DNA of 64,000 bases from Plenodomus lindquistii (taxonomy: Eukaryota; Ascomycota; Dothideomycetes; Pleosporales; Leptosphaeriaceae). Shown piece by piece: positions 21,917 to 33,471 of this stretch (position 1 is the first letter of the stretch; each line of letters begins with the position of its first letter). The stretch is taken from NCBI GenBank assembly GCA_025504975.1, contig JANUWI010000010.1, positions 124,001-188,000 on the forward strand, in the 5' to 3' direction. The position numbers were made by a program, and so were the translations under genes. A model generated the notes under the pieces. It saw only the letters and a program-made list of their open reading frames with translations, had not been told where the DNA came from and searched no databases.

Positions 21917-23638
21917 ATGCACTTGTTCGGTGCATGGACATTGGTGGCAGCAGGATATGTCCTCGGAAGAGTGATGGCCGCGGTGCTGCCGACGCCTGTC
22001 ATTACACCAGCGCCTCAAATTGAGAACCTTCGTTTGGAAGATCGACAATTCGATGCGTAAGTCAAACCGTTTACATGTATGTTTAGGTACTGATCAATTC
22101 GCAGCATCTCGCTTGTGCAAGTGCTTCTTACAGCGCTACCACTTTCGCTCCGCCTCATCGCTGCCACCAACGTGCCCGCCGTATCGACCATCCTTTGGAG
22201 AGAGTTTCTAGACGACAACAAACCTGAATGGTTTTTGGACCTACCTTCGGACTTGCAGAGCTATCTCATTGTCGAATTTGGGCCTGAGACCGCTTGGCCA
22301 ACCGCACCACCTTCAGCGTCTGCGAGCGAAGCGTCAGCATCAGTCACCGCGGAGCCGTCCACCACAGCCTCAGAACAACCGTCGTCCGGCCTCTCGGCAA
22401 TTTTGTCTGCGACGTCCTTGTTTGATAGCTCCAGTCTTGCCTTGAGCTCGACCGTATCCTCTGGAATATCCTCGATCGGTTCCGCTTCGCAATCAAATGT
22501 ACGAACATCTAGCTCGGCATCGTCATCAAGAACCCAGTCTGCGAGCTCTGAGCCTACATCGAGTTCAAACGCAGATCCTGAAGCTCCTGCTTTGAACGAG
22601 TCTGGACTGAGTAGGACTCAAAAGATCGGAATTGGCGTTGGTGTTCCGTTGGCGCTCCTTGCCGTGGCCGCCCTACTTATCGCATGCTGCCTCTTGTGCC
22701 GTCGCCGCAAAAGAAGACACGTGAACGGCAATGAGCCACCTTCGTCCCCGGGCTTCATTCCTCGTTTCTCATTCCAGGATAGAGGACTCAGCTACGAACA
22801 TCATGAGCACCGCGCACCTCTGAACCCTGTGTTCAACGACTCATATCCAAATGTGAACGACACGAATTGGGAAGACGACGAATACGAAAACGCCGCCATA
22901 GCTGCGTCTCACAGGCGCGACACATTTCCTCCAGCTGCAGCGCCCACACCCATGGCAATGCAAGATACTGCGCCCATCATGGCACCAGCCTTGTTCCATA
23001 CCCATAGTTCAAACCGTGCGCGCGGAACACGGACAAGCTACAGTAGTCTGCATGCAGTCGCTGAGGTGGCCGAACCTGAGGATGACATGATGGATTCACC
23101 GATATTAGGACGCCGTCCGGCTAAGACTGGACCTCGGAGACCAAGTCTCCCCAGGATCATGGACATGCCAACGTCTGCCTCGAGCGGAACGATCAAGCGA
23201 AAACCAGTGCCTACAAGTCCAATAGACTCTGCGGCAGCAGACATCGCCTCTCAATCGTTGCTCCGCCCAGCGCTGGCGCCCACTGCCGGTCACCACAGTG
23301 GCAGTAGTTCTAGTAGGCTGGCAGTGAGTAGCATGAGCAGCAGCTCCGGTCTCAGCTACGAGAGCGAGTCTCCGATCTCACCCATCAATCAACAAGCTCC
23401 ACGAAACCCTTTCGCTGGTGGATATGATTATCTTGAGGATTACGGGCCAGAATACTCCAATACCAGCTACCTGGATCACGAGGACGGTGCATATGGTGGT
23501 CATCGCAGCCTCGATAGATATCCGGATGCGTCGCCGCCGCGTGGTAGCTCCAAGACTGAATGGCCACTGAGGAACATGATGGGCTCGGGACGTAGCAGGA
23601 ACAGGTCGCCCATGTGGGATCGCGTTTACGAGCGGTGA
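21917..23638 (+). CDS. Ser/Thr-rich single-pass membrane protein (wall-sensor-like architecture)
   Basis: Exons 21917-22056 and 22105-23638 give 557 aa. A hydrophobic N-terminus (MHLFGAWTLVAAGYVLGRVMAAV) looks like a signal peptide. A short region with REFLDDNKPEWFLDLPSDLQSYL follows, then a Ser/Ala/Thr-rich stretch (about residues 115-200) expected to be O-glycosylated. One transmembrane helix, IGIGVGVPLALLAVAALLIACCLL (~residues 215-238), is followed by RRRKRR, placing the long C-terminal half in the cytosol. That tail is Ser/Pro-rich and low in predicted structure (SRSRNRSPMW near the end). The layout is like Mid2/Wsc stress sensors, but no WSC cysteine domain is present, so the function is unknown. 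Confidence 0.8.
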
Positions 23639-25230
23639 GGGATGATGGGAGAGCTCTCGGGGATACGATTTCTTTTATCCAGCACATGGCCGTATACCCG
23701 CATAGGCATTTGGGCGTTGGGTCGTCGAACGAGTGTTGATGGATTGATCCACTCTGGCTTTTGTTTTTGTTTTGATGATGATGATGATTGACTAATACAC
23801 GTAGAAGCAATGTAAAGAACAAACCTAGCATGCATCTGCACATGCTGGTGATTTTGAAGCTAGGGCTAACTTGGGGTGGCGCATGTGAACGCGTCAGTCG
23901 GGACGCGTCAAGAACGTACACAGCACTTTCAGCGTCTTCCAAGCCCTGCGATGTGATATATGGCGCGTAAAGAGATGCGCGCCATGCAACTGATTGGGTA
24001 TAGACTTGGGTGGCAAAGTCTACGGCCCAACTAACGATTGCAGCTGCTGATGGCTCACAAGCACGGCCAGTGAAATTTGTGCCGCGTAGACTTGAACTTG
24101 CCGACGAACAGTCTGAGCGCGGCGACCAAGTCGTCGTCGTTACTCTACAATGACGGCACGCAGACAGTGATGCAGTCACGTCGGGCCATGTCAGGCCAAA
24201 GGCTGCGTTCTCTTCTTCAACCAAGCGGACCAGCCGCAAGCATCAACGAAAAGTAGCCGAAGCAAAACAGGTGTCAAAAATTCCCAGCCGATCCGAAGAC
24301 CAACTGGAGCGGTCATAGTTGTAGTTTTCAACTAGCAAAAACGCTACCTCAGACGAATCTTCACTGGTAAGCGTACAGCCCTTGCACTTGGATACCGAGC
24401 AGAAGGAGGGACGGAGGGGACGAGGTATTTATGCCCCGGCGGACGCGCTGCTGCCTAGCGTCCCACGTGACTACGCACTGTCCGCCCCGCCGCCAGAGCG
24501 AGACGACGGCGGCCGAGGTTCTGCCGGGGACAGTGAGGGTGAGCGCAGCATTCCATTCTGGTTCCACCTCTTGCAGTGAGTGTAAACCATATTGTCGCGC
24601 AACTCGCGAACTCGATTTCACACTTGTTGAGTTCATATGACCGAGGGCCCCCGCCTCGCTGCAGACAGCCGCGATGCAGAACCACGCCAATCGCCTAGGC
24701 ACCGACGAGTCCCAGGGCCAAAGTGTATTTGTTGCTCTCGCATGCTGACTTGATACCATTCTGGCAGCTCGCAAGCCATTACGAATCGTCGCGGCCGTTG
24801 GTGCAAGTCTTGACCAAGACGTTGCTTCAAGCGTAGCCAAGCCGCCGCCGCCGCTACCCTTCACCAGACCTTCCACATAGAGACAAGCCTCAGCCTCTGG
24901 GGCAATCACACACCTTAACGTCGCAGCCTCCACCCCGACTGCCAAGTTGCTCCGTAGATTAAAGGTCCATCCAGATCATGCCATCCTTCTCCAGCTTCCT
25001 TCGAACGATCGTCACCCGCGCTTGCAGCAGATCTACCGGAATCACGGGGTCATGTACCTGCCTATTCAAACCATCGTCGCACTGTCTGTCGATAAGCTTC
25101 GGGAGCACCATGTTATGGGCAGGTGGATACTCTTGCCATACGGCCGCCGTTGTCTATAAAACGAAGACGATATCCTGTGGATCCTGATCACAGCTCTGCG
25201 GCAGCGTGGTCGATCTTTTGATCCTTCATC
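23639..25230. other. Intergenic upstream of carboxypeptidase
   Basis: About 1.6 kb. A minus-strand frame at 24361-24945 has no family signature, and I do not call it. The carboxypeptidase promoter with a TATA box occupies the right end. Confidence 0.55.
25155..25161 (+). promoter_or_regulatory. TATA box of carboxypeptidase gene
   Basis: TATAAAA, 70 bp before the ATG at 25231. Confidence 0.6.
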
Positions 25231-26582
25231 ATGAAGACATCCATCTTCACTTCAGCCCTCTTAATCTCTAGTGCTCTGGGCACCGTTGTGCCCAGGGCTG
25301 GCAACAAAGTCGACTACAATGGCTACAAGGTCCTCCGTGTCACAGCTCAGGACAATGTGAAGGCTCAGGTTGAGAGCTTGGCATCCCATATCCTCAACCC
25401 TGGAGAAGCGGCCGAGTTGGACGTTGTTGTGTCCCCAGACAATGTTGCCGCTTTGACTGCTCTTGTTGCAGACAGCAAGGTGCTTAACGAAGATATTGGT
25501 GCTGCTTTGCAAGAAGAGGGTGAGATGAAGGCCTACGCTGGTAAGTTGACCTCACTTTTTTTTTGGCACTCTCCTGCAGGATATTGACCAACACAGTACC
25601 AAGCGAGAGCTGGTTCACCGCGTACCATCCCTATGCCGACCATCTCCAGTTTCTGAGAGATCTTCAGGCGGGCTACACGGGCAATTCTGAGATTGTTACC
25701 GTCGGTACCTCTGTGCAAGGACGTGTTCTGACTGGCATCCACATCTGGGGCAGCGGTGGCAAGGGATCTAAGCCTGCCGTGGTCATCCACGGCAACGTGC
25801 ATGCTAGGGAATGGATTACATCCATGACCACGGAGTACTTTGCGTGGCAACTTCTCACCAAGTATGCCACTGATGCCAACATCAAGGCGTACGTGGACAA
25901 ATTCGACTTCTACATCACGCCTATTGTCAACCCCGACGGCTTTGTGTACTCTCAGACAACTGATCGCCTGTGGCGCAAGAACCGACAGACTGTCAGTGGC
26001 AACACCTGCGTCGGCCGGGACATCAACCGCAATTGGCCGTACAAGTGGGAGATCACTGGCGGCGCATCGACGAACCCTTGCTCAGAGACTTACAAAGGTC
26101 AAGCTGCAGGAGACGCGCCGGAGAACCGCGGTCTCAGAGCCCAAGTTGACGCACTGAAGGCCTCACGTGGAATCCGTCTGTACCTCGATATCCAGTGAGT
26201 ATCCCGATCTTCCCCTTCACCCTCGTAACCACGCTAATGTCTTGGCAGCTCTTACGGTCTTTTTATCCTGTTTCCGTACGGATATGATTGCAACGTTCTT
26301 CCCGAGAATGCAGCTCAGCATCGTACGCTTGCGACTCGTGCTCAAGCTGCTATTCAAGCTGTTTCGGGAACCAGATATACTGTGGGACCTAGCTGCTCCA
26401 CGTTGTATGCTACGACTGGCAGTTCGACCGACTACACCGATGTGGTAGGCAACGCCACTTACTCGTACACCTACGAGCTACGCGACACGGGCACGTACGG
26501 CTTTGCTCTGCCAGCCAACCAGATCCAGCCCACCGTCCGCGAGACTTGGGCCGGTGTTGCGAGCATGTTCAAGGATGCTTAG
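25231..26582 (+). CDS. Secreted M14A zinc carboxypeptidase
   Basis: Exons 25231-25540, 25597-26194 and 26249-26582 give 413 aa. MKTSIFTSALLISSALGTVV is a signal peptide, followed by an activation propeptide (to about residue 105). The peptidase domain has the zinc ligands His172 and Glu175 in HGNVHAREW, His303 in LDIHSYG (restored across intron 2), the substrate-binding GRDINRNWPYKW and the catalytic Glu379 in YELRDTGTYGF. It therefore looks active and would remove C-terminal residues from extracellular peptides after propeptide cleavage. Specificity (hydrophobic or basic) is not determined. Intron 1 ends at 25596. Confidence 0.93.
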
Positions 26583-27115
26583 GGTGTGTAGACGTCTGGG
26601 CAAGAGGCTGTGCGCCGTAGTCAGAAACTTGACTCTATCATCTAGTATCCGTCATATTACGAATAGGATTAGACATGCCCACAGCTCGTAAAGAGTGTCA
26701 AAACCCTGTCGTGAGTGAATCATGTTCGGTAGAATAAGGTGCACGCCACCGTTGCAATGTATGACGCTCGATTCAAGACAAGGGCATATATATGTAGCCT
26801 CGCAGCGTGGAAGTTGGCCAGCAAGACAAGCAGTGGATCGAAGACGTTGTAAGACCAAGTCACCCAACAAGTGGGAAAGCAAGTAAACGTCCACAGATAT
26901 GATACGCTTCAGCACGTATGTATATTATAGCACAAGTTGAGCTCACTAAGATGTTCCAAATGGTCTGCAGGCGTTCTCCCGTGGCATCTTGCTGTACGGA
27001 CATGCGCTTTGGCCAGATATAGCCAAACAAGCAACGCTCCTAGTATTGGTGCGGCGAGATGTGCCACATGGTTCGATTGGAATGTACAGGTATCTGAAGG
27101 TTTCAGGCATGCTCT
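26583..27115. other. Intergenic between convergent genes
   Basis: 3' regions of the carboxypeptidase and V-ATPase genes; nothing else recognised. Confidence 0.6.
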
Positions 27116-27935
27116 TCAGTCGTGGAACCTCCTGTTCTCGTTCTCCCCAAAGAGAGTGACTCTGATGGATGGTAGGGCCTGGCTTTCAAGCAGCTTCAAC
27201 CGCTCTTCAAAGGTGTTGTTGATGTCGATTCTTCCGTTTGTGCCTACAATCATGGCGCCTCCAGCACTGTAATGAGCAGTCAGTCAACCAAGCGTCTTGG
27301 AAACTTCACTCTGGGGCCAACTCACGATCCCTCGGGCAGCGGATCACTCTCGTCAATGGTGATAGCGACGTCCTTGTCTAGCTTGCTCTTGTACTCCTTT
27401 TGTGCCTCGTCGATGGCCTTGTTTGCAAGGTCGGTGTCGGCCTTGCGCACCTTGATCTGCAGCTTGTCCTCGTTCAGAGCATAGGCACCCTCGAGGATGA
27501 GGTCCTTCAAGATGGCCTGGTACTTGTTCTTATCTTTGGCTACGTCACCGAGCTTCTTGCTCGCGTCGTCGAACAGGCGGTCGAGCAGCTCCTGGCGGGC
27601 AGAGAGGATGCGTAACCGGCTCTTGTTGGAGACGGTGGAGCGTGTGATCTGCTGCGACATGCTGGCCTGCTTGAACTTTTTCTCATACGACGAGTCGATG
27701 GACGACTGCTCTTGGCGCACGAGCTTTGCCTTTTCGGCGGCAAACTCCTCGTCGGCCTTGAGACGGATCTCGGTGGCCTTTTCCATGGCCTCCTGCCGGA
27801 TAAAGGCCGTCATCTTCTTGAGCTCGCCGGCGACCTGGCATGGGGGGAGTAGTTAGCTGGCGCCCTGGGCCGTTGTCGTAGTTGGGCGGGGGCTCGGCCT
27901 ACCTGGTCGTCGGAGAGGGCGTGGACTTGCGACAT
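27116..27935 (-). CDS. VMA4: V-type H+-ATPase subunit E (Vma4)
   Basis: Exons 27935-27903, 27834-27326 and 27266-27116 give 230 aa (yeast Vma4 is 233). Subunit E forms the peripheral stalk with subunit G and links V1 to V0 in vacuolar and endosomal proton pumps. The N-terminal half is a charged helix (FIRQEAMEKATEIRLKADEEFAAEKAKLV, then SYEKKFKQASMSQQITRSTVSNKSRLRIL), and the C-terminal domain has ILEGAYALNEDKLQIKVRKAD and GAMIVGTNGRIDINNTFEERLKLL. The first exon encodes only MSQVHALSDDQ, joined in phase 0 to VAGELKKMTAFIRQ. The gene is divergent from a Mg transporter gene. Confidence 0.95.
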
Positions 27936-28590
27936 GGCGGCGGGCGAGTGCAGCAGGGCTCGTGGTGGTGTGGTGTGGTGTGGTGTGGAGGGGAGGAGCC
28001 TGGGGCGGTGGTCGTGGTGTAGAGTACGCTCGTCGTCGGGTGGTGGAGCTTGGGCGGCAGGCAAGCACAGCTCCCCCCCAGTGTTGCCCGTTGCCCGCAA
28101 TTACGTTAGCCCGCCCTGCCTGCCCGCTAGGAACCAGGGACTAGGAACGAACCAGAGACATGTGTGTCGCAACCGTCGCCAGGGCCAGCGCAGACACATG
28201 GGCACTGGAGGGGCCGCTGGGCTTCTGCACACAGTCGCCTGGCCTTGCGCAGTCGGTGCTTCTGCCCGTCAGCACTCGCATCGGCCGCGCTGCTGCTCGC
28301 TGCTCTCCTCGTCGCCGCGACGACATCATCATTCGGGAGACCCCTGCACCCTGCGCGCGCCGACTCGCTAGCTGGGCTGGCCCCAGTCGTCTCGTGGCCA
28401 TCGCCCGTCCAGTTCATCGTGACGTTTGGCCATCCGCCAGCCTTGCGACGCGCTTCACCGCCTGCCGCCTGCGTCGACCCAGCAGCAGACTGCGCCTTGA
28501 ACACACACCCACGCACACGACGCACACGATGCGCTCGCCATCGCGATAGCCCCTGCCCTGCCCTGCCCTCCCCGCCCCGACCAGCGAGCC
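27936..28590. promoter_or_regulatory. Bidirectional promoter, VMA4 / NIPA-like transporter
   Basis: 655 bp between starts. GTGTG units (about 27960-27990) sit just upstream of VMA4, and the far side is C-rich leader DNA. Confidence 0.5.
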
Positions 28591-30433
28591 ATGGTGGAAC
28601 TGTCGGCGGGCGCCAGCGTTGCTGTACGTCGCCCATCCCATGCCTCCACAGCACACATAGTTCTGTCTACTATGCAGACATCCCCCCCAGGCTAACCGCC
28701 CCCTTGCAGCTGGGCGTCGTCGTCGGCCTCGCCTCGACCAGCATCCAGAGCGTCGGCCTCACCCTGCAGCGCAAGTCGCACCTGCTCGAAGACGAAAAGG
28801 AACACGACCACGAGCGGCGGCCCCCTTACAGGCGCCGCAGATGGCAGGTGAGGCTCTGCACCGTACCCGTGCCCATGCCGCGCCTCCGCTGACCGTCCGT
28901 CCACCACAGCTGGGCATGCTCATGTTCATCGTAGCCAACCTCGTCGGTAGCACCATCCAAATCACCACCCTGCCCCTGCCTGTCCTGTCCACGCTGCAAG
29001 CCTCCGGGCTCGTCTTCAACTCGATATGCGCCTCCATGATTCTCAGCGAGCCCTTTACGCGATACTCCCTTGTAGGCACCATGCTGGTCGCCGCTGGAGC
29101 CCTCCTCATTGCCCTGTTCGGTGCCATCGCAGAGCCCTCGCACAACCTCGACCAGCTGCTCGCACTGTTGGGGCGGAAGCACTTTCTGGTCTGGATGATA
29201 TCTACCGGAGTCGTCGTTGTTCTCCTCGTTGTTGCCACCTGGCTTCTCAAACGCATGCATCCCCGCCCCACCCCCCGGCTACGCCTCGTCCGCGGCATGT
29301 TCTTTGGCTGTGTCAGTGGAATCCTTTCGGCCCATTCGTTGCTCGTTGCCAAGAGCGCTGTCGAGCTCCTCGTCCGCACCATAGTGGATCGCCACAATCA
29401 ATTCAACCGCTGGCAGTCTTGGATGATCCTGATCGGGCTCGTCGCTTTTGCCCTTACCCAACTATACTACATGCACCGCGGTCTGAAGCTAGTGAGCACT
29501 AGTGTCCTGTATCCGCTCGTCTTCTGCGTGTACAACATCATTGCCATCATCGACGGCCTGATCTACTTTCACCAGAGCGACCGCTTATCAGGACTTCATG
29601 CTGGACTTATTGCCCTGGGCACTGTGATCCTGTTGGCTGGTGTTGTGAGCCTCAGTTGGCGTCTGGAAGATGCTGAAGAGGAACCCACTTCTCCATTGCT
29701 TAGCAAACACGCAGATGGGGTCCCCCTCCCGCAGACTGTCCTCCAGCCTGGACTGGGTCTTATACACGGTCATGTCGTTGACGAATCGGACTCGCCTCAC
29801 GACGTTGAGGCAACGTCGAGCATACATGGTTCAGCAACTGAAAGGACGCCGTTGTTGGGCCGCTCCTCGAGTGGGCCTGCCCATACCTTGACTGCACACC
29901 AGAGAGATCGACGCTCATTAGAGTTGAAGCAGCATGGCGACTCGCGCCCGAGCCCATCACCGCGAAGAGCTCCAAGAAAACGAAGAGTGACACTCTCGGA
30001 GGAAACTAGTGAGATTTGGGACGAGCTAAACGACAGAGACGCATTGCCGTCTCCGATTAGACGCTCGGCAGATCTAGATAGGCCTCGGTCTGGCACCTTG
30101 CCCTCAAGAAAGACAACTACGCAATCTGCATGGCTGGACCAGATGCGCCGGCGGTCTTGGTTTGAGGGTTTTGGGAGCGAAGGACGGCGGAACCGTAGCA
30201 TCTCTCAGGGGAAGAAGCCGATCGATGGCTCTTCTTCACTTCTCAATCATCCAGATCCCGAGGACGGTGACGACTCAGACAGTGGGGCCAGGGACACAGC
30301 ACGTCGAAGCGGGACATGGAGATATGGAGGGCAAAGAAGTAAGAGCCAAGATGGTCTGGGTGATTGGTTGAAGTTGAAATGGTGGCGGAAAAGGTGGAGA
30401 GAGGGAGAAGATGGGGACGAGCCTACATCTTGA
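28591..30433 (+). CDS. NIPA-family magnesium transporter
   Basis: Exons 28591-28623, 28710-28847 and 28910-30433 give 564 aa, all joins in phase 0. The N-terminal ~330 residues hold about nine transmembrane helices with NIPA/DUF803 signatures: LGVVVGLASTSIQSVGLTLQRKS, ANLVGSTIQITTLPLPVLSTLQ, LVFNSICASMILSEPFTRY and LVSTSVLYPLVFCVYNIIAII. NIPA proteins carry Mg2+ across plasma or endosomal membranes. The remaining ~230 residues are a hydrophilic, Ser/Arg-rich cytosolic tail (RKRRVTLSEETSEIWDELNDRD) ending GEDGDEPTS, longer than in animal NIPAs. Ion specificity is inferred from the family. Confidence 0.9.
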
Positions 30434-31421
30434 CGACCATTTTAATACTGTAGTTAACAATTTGAACGAATCATCATTATTATGTTCATGTTCACATGTG
30501 TCCAGATAACCCTTTGTAGGGTGGAAGACACGAAGCAATATGAGTAGAAGATTGTCGAGGAAGAAGAAGAAGAAGAAGAAGATTCAGCAACTATGATGAT
30601 GCAAACTGTCTGACACTGCGGGCATCGCCTCTGTGTTGTAAAGTACAGCCTGCGATGGTGGACTGGATAGGAACAATGGCTCGTTAAGTCGACAAGTCTT
30701 ATTTTTATCTGGGAATGCTTCTGAGCACCTTGGAACATGCCAACTGTCCTTAGCTAAGATACGATCGAGGTTGCGGCTCTCATAATACCGTTCGGCCCTG
30801 TAGCGTTGTCAAGATAGGCAATGCTATCCTAGCGATAAGCCATCGGCCAATGCATTCACCCCACCGTGCATAGTCAGCACAACCGTTCCCCACACAGCGC
30901 CTCTAACCCATATCACTTGTTCATAGCGAGACTGGATCATAGGTTCCGGCATCTAGGAGCATGCTTGATGGGATTTTGGGCCTACCAAGATCTGTACAGA
31001 ATGACTGCGGGGACATGCAGGCCAAGAGTCTGTAAACGGTAGTAGAGTCCCTAGTAACGGAATGACGGCAGCTTCAACGATTGACAGTCACGATTTACAA
31101 TGACCTAAGATTCGTTAGTCGTCCGCTGACAAGGTGGAGAGGCCTAAGATAGGCTTTTGTCGGTGGTGAGGGTGTTATTTAAAGGTCGAAAAGCCCAGCC
31201 AGATATGGTATGATTTCTTAGATAACTGCTCAGCATCTCTCGTCGATATTTGAACTTCTGGTTCTCCGAGTTGTGTTTAGTCTAATGTGAGTATTGTCTA
31301 GACTGTGTGCTAACAGACGAGTTGACGCGTTATCCAAGTGAACGAACCACCGGCTCTCAATAGCCACTGACGGACGCATCAAGATCTTTCCGCCTTTGCC
31401 CAACACGTACCTGCCGCCGAC
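30434..31421. other. Intergenic
   Basis: Contains a GAA/AAG trinucleotide tract at about 30556-30581 in the 3' region of the transporter gene, then nothing recognised up to the cupin gene. GTGAGT...CTAACAG at 31287-31317 may be a leader intron. Confidence 0.5.
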
Positions 31422-31840
31422 ATGCCCGCCATGCAGTACTTTGAAAAGGCCCAATCATCCTTTAAACCTCCACTGATTGCCAACGAAAATGCGTTTCTTG
31501 GCGATATCGTCTCCTCGTAAGCACTTTGTCCGAAAGCACTGCTGCCCACCACAACGCACGCATTGACTCTCTATGCAGCGAGCCCAGAGATCCCGAGAAG
31601 CCAATATCGGGCGGTTTCTATCGGCTGGAAAAGGGAACGCCTCTGGAATACACATACACATACGACGAGATCAAAATCATTCTCGAAGGACATTTCTACA
31701 TTACTGATGAGACGGGTAAAGAGGTCAAGGCAGAAAAGGGCGATGTATTCATGTTCCCTACAGGAAGCAAAATCTTGTTCAGGACGGATGATTATGGTCT
31801 GGCGTTCTATGTTGGACAGAGGAAAAAAGACGGCGCGTGA
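31422..31840 (+). CDS. EutQ-like cupin-domain protein
   Basis: Exons 31422-31516 and 31579-31840 give 118 aa; the join makes LGDIVSSEPRDPEKPIS. It is one small cupin barrel: FYRLEKGTPLEYTYTYDEIKIILEGHFYI (motif 1 region, with Tyr/Asp in place of the usual His pair), TDETGKEVKAEKGDVFMFPTGSKI and FRTDDYGLAFYVGQRK. It is closest to EutQ/ethanolamine-utilisation cupins and DUF861 proteins. The classic metal-binding histidines of cupin motif 1 are absent, so metal-dependent catalysis is doubtful. The biological role is unknown. Confidence 0.8.
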
Positions 31841-32267
31841 GTGGGACTGCGGAAAATGAAACAAGGCTCTCGTGTCCCTCATGCTCATCCTGTATATGTT
31901 GTGGGGTTTGTGATGTGTGTATTGCGAACGAGGAAACAGATGCATACCATTCTGAGAAGGCCACGCGAGGGAATTTGACTTTGGGTTCAAGCTTGCAGGT
32001 GGTGTTTCACTGCCTCGCCCAGCCGCTATCGCACCGTTACGGCTATGAAACTCGCACCAGCCACCAGAGTGCCCTGGGCCGCAAGAAGAGCCATGCGACA
32101 GGGTCAAAGATTAGGGAGGAGCCCAGACGGCCAAAGAAGCGCACGGAGGTGTCACTTGTGCGTCTTCATGTCAGACGGTACCCTCAGCATGCGAAGAAGG
32201 CCCATCGTCGCAGTCTCGACGCCGTACAAGACCACCATCTGAAGTCGCTTTCGCTCCACAAGCAGCA
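31841..32267. other. Intergenic between tandem genes
   Basis: Cupin 3' region and promoter of the protease-like gene; no other feature recognised. Confidence 0.55.
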
Positions 32268-33471
32268 ATGCGCCCCGCCTGCCCTGCTGCGACGGTGGTA
32301 TGCGCCGTCCTGGCCCGCCACGCCGCGCCGGTACATGGCCAGTCTGATGGCATCATCAACGACGACAAAGGCCCTGATCCCGCCACGTTTGCGACGGCGC
32401 TCACAGGTGGTGAAGGGTGCGACGCCTCGGACATTAGGAGCATCCGCAATGGCTTCGCCGAGATGACGTCCCTCTTCGCGGCTGCGGTGCCCTTTGATCC
32501 GGCGTCGCAGCCCAGCATCGACTTCTTCGGCTCGTCCATTGCCGACCACACCGACTTGATCGCGGGGAACCTGCAGCGCGCTGCAAACTACGGCCTCCTC
32601 CAGGGCAGCCCGGGACCAGTGAACAGTGCCATTCACATCCGATGTGATGACCCCATGGGAATCTGCGACTTCGGAAACAAGAGAGAGGGATCCCATGCAG
32701 CCTACAACATTGGCAATCAGCCCTTGGTTGTCTTCTGCAAAGACTACCTGCGCATGGAGGCACTGGACCGTAAGATCGACAAGAAGGCCAACAACCAGAT
32801 GGAAAAGGACCGCCTGATGGAGTACTACAACCGCGCAGCCCTGTGGGCACGTATGGTCATGCACTTTTCAGACATTGGCAAAGCCGTCGTGCAACGGGCC
32901 ACACCAGGAGGGCTAAACTCGACGTCCGAGTGGATTCTGCGCACCACCGAGGGCGCAATGAACACGTCGGTGCTCGCTGGGGTCCTGAACGAGCGTCCCG
33001 AGTCCAACGGTCCGAGAAACTTCCTGACGCTGAAATATGCCTATGGAGCCACAAGATCCAAGCTTCTTGCTGTGCTGGCCACACAAATGTCGTATGACGC
33101 AGCCAACAACGCCGAGAACTACGCTCTGTACGCTCTGGGGCACTACATTGTCAAGAGGAAAGGCTTCTATCCCAATGTTCCCATCATGGACTTTCCCAAT
33201 CAGGCGACTGTCTTGACAAATGAGAATTTGCAAGATGGCGAACGTACCAAGTATGCTTTCTTCGACATGCCTGATGTCCTGTAAGTTTTACCGCCCTTTT
33301 CAGGCGATAATTAGCAGACTGACTTTGTACAGGGCTCTACCAGCAGATATGAAGCTCGAGGGCACACCGCTTCCATCATCGGCGACCTCGGACTACCAAC
33401 CTTCGCGTATGCTGTTGTGTTCCACAGTCGCTCTCCTAATCATCGTCCAGCTGCCAGTTCCCTTCGGCTGA
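32268..33471 (+). CDS. GPI-anchored deuterolysin/HRXXH-type protease-like protein, zinc motif degenerate
   Basis: Exons 32268-33280 and 33333-33471 give 383 aa. A hydrophobic N-terminus (CPAATVVCAVLARHAAPVHG) serves as signal peptide, and the second exon adds a C-terminal hydrophobic tail (MLLCSTVALLIIVQLPVPFG) after a Ser-rich stretch, the form of a GPI-anchor signal. The body resembles secreted fungal deuterolysin-like/HRXXH proteins: HIRCDDPMGICDFGNKREGSHAAY, PLVVFCKDYL and a late YDAANNAENYALYALGHYI (the family's N-A-x-x-Y segment). Where the zinc helix HExxH/HRxxH is expected, the sequence is ALWARMVMHFSDIG, with His199 but no partner His or Glu four and three residues earlier. It is probably a non-catalytic surface protein. 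Family placement is moderate. Confidence 0.65.

Noticed and set aside
24361..24945. Minus-strand frame of 194 codons upstream of the carboxypeptidase
   Set aside because: No signal, motif or family pattern, and overlapping frames of similar length exist on the other strand.
28164..28892. Plus-strand frame overlapping the NIPA transporter 5' end
   Set aside because: Includes the leader and intron; the transporter is explained by exons starting at 28591 with in-phase joins.
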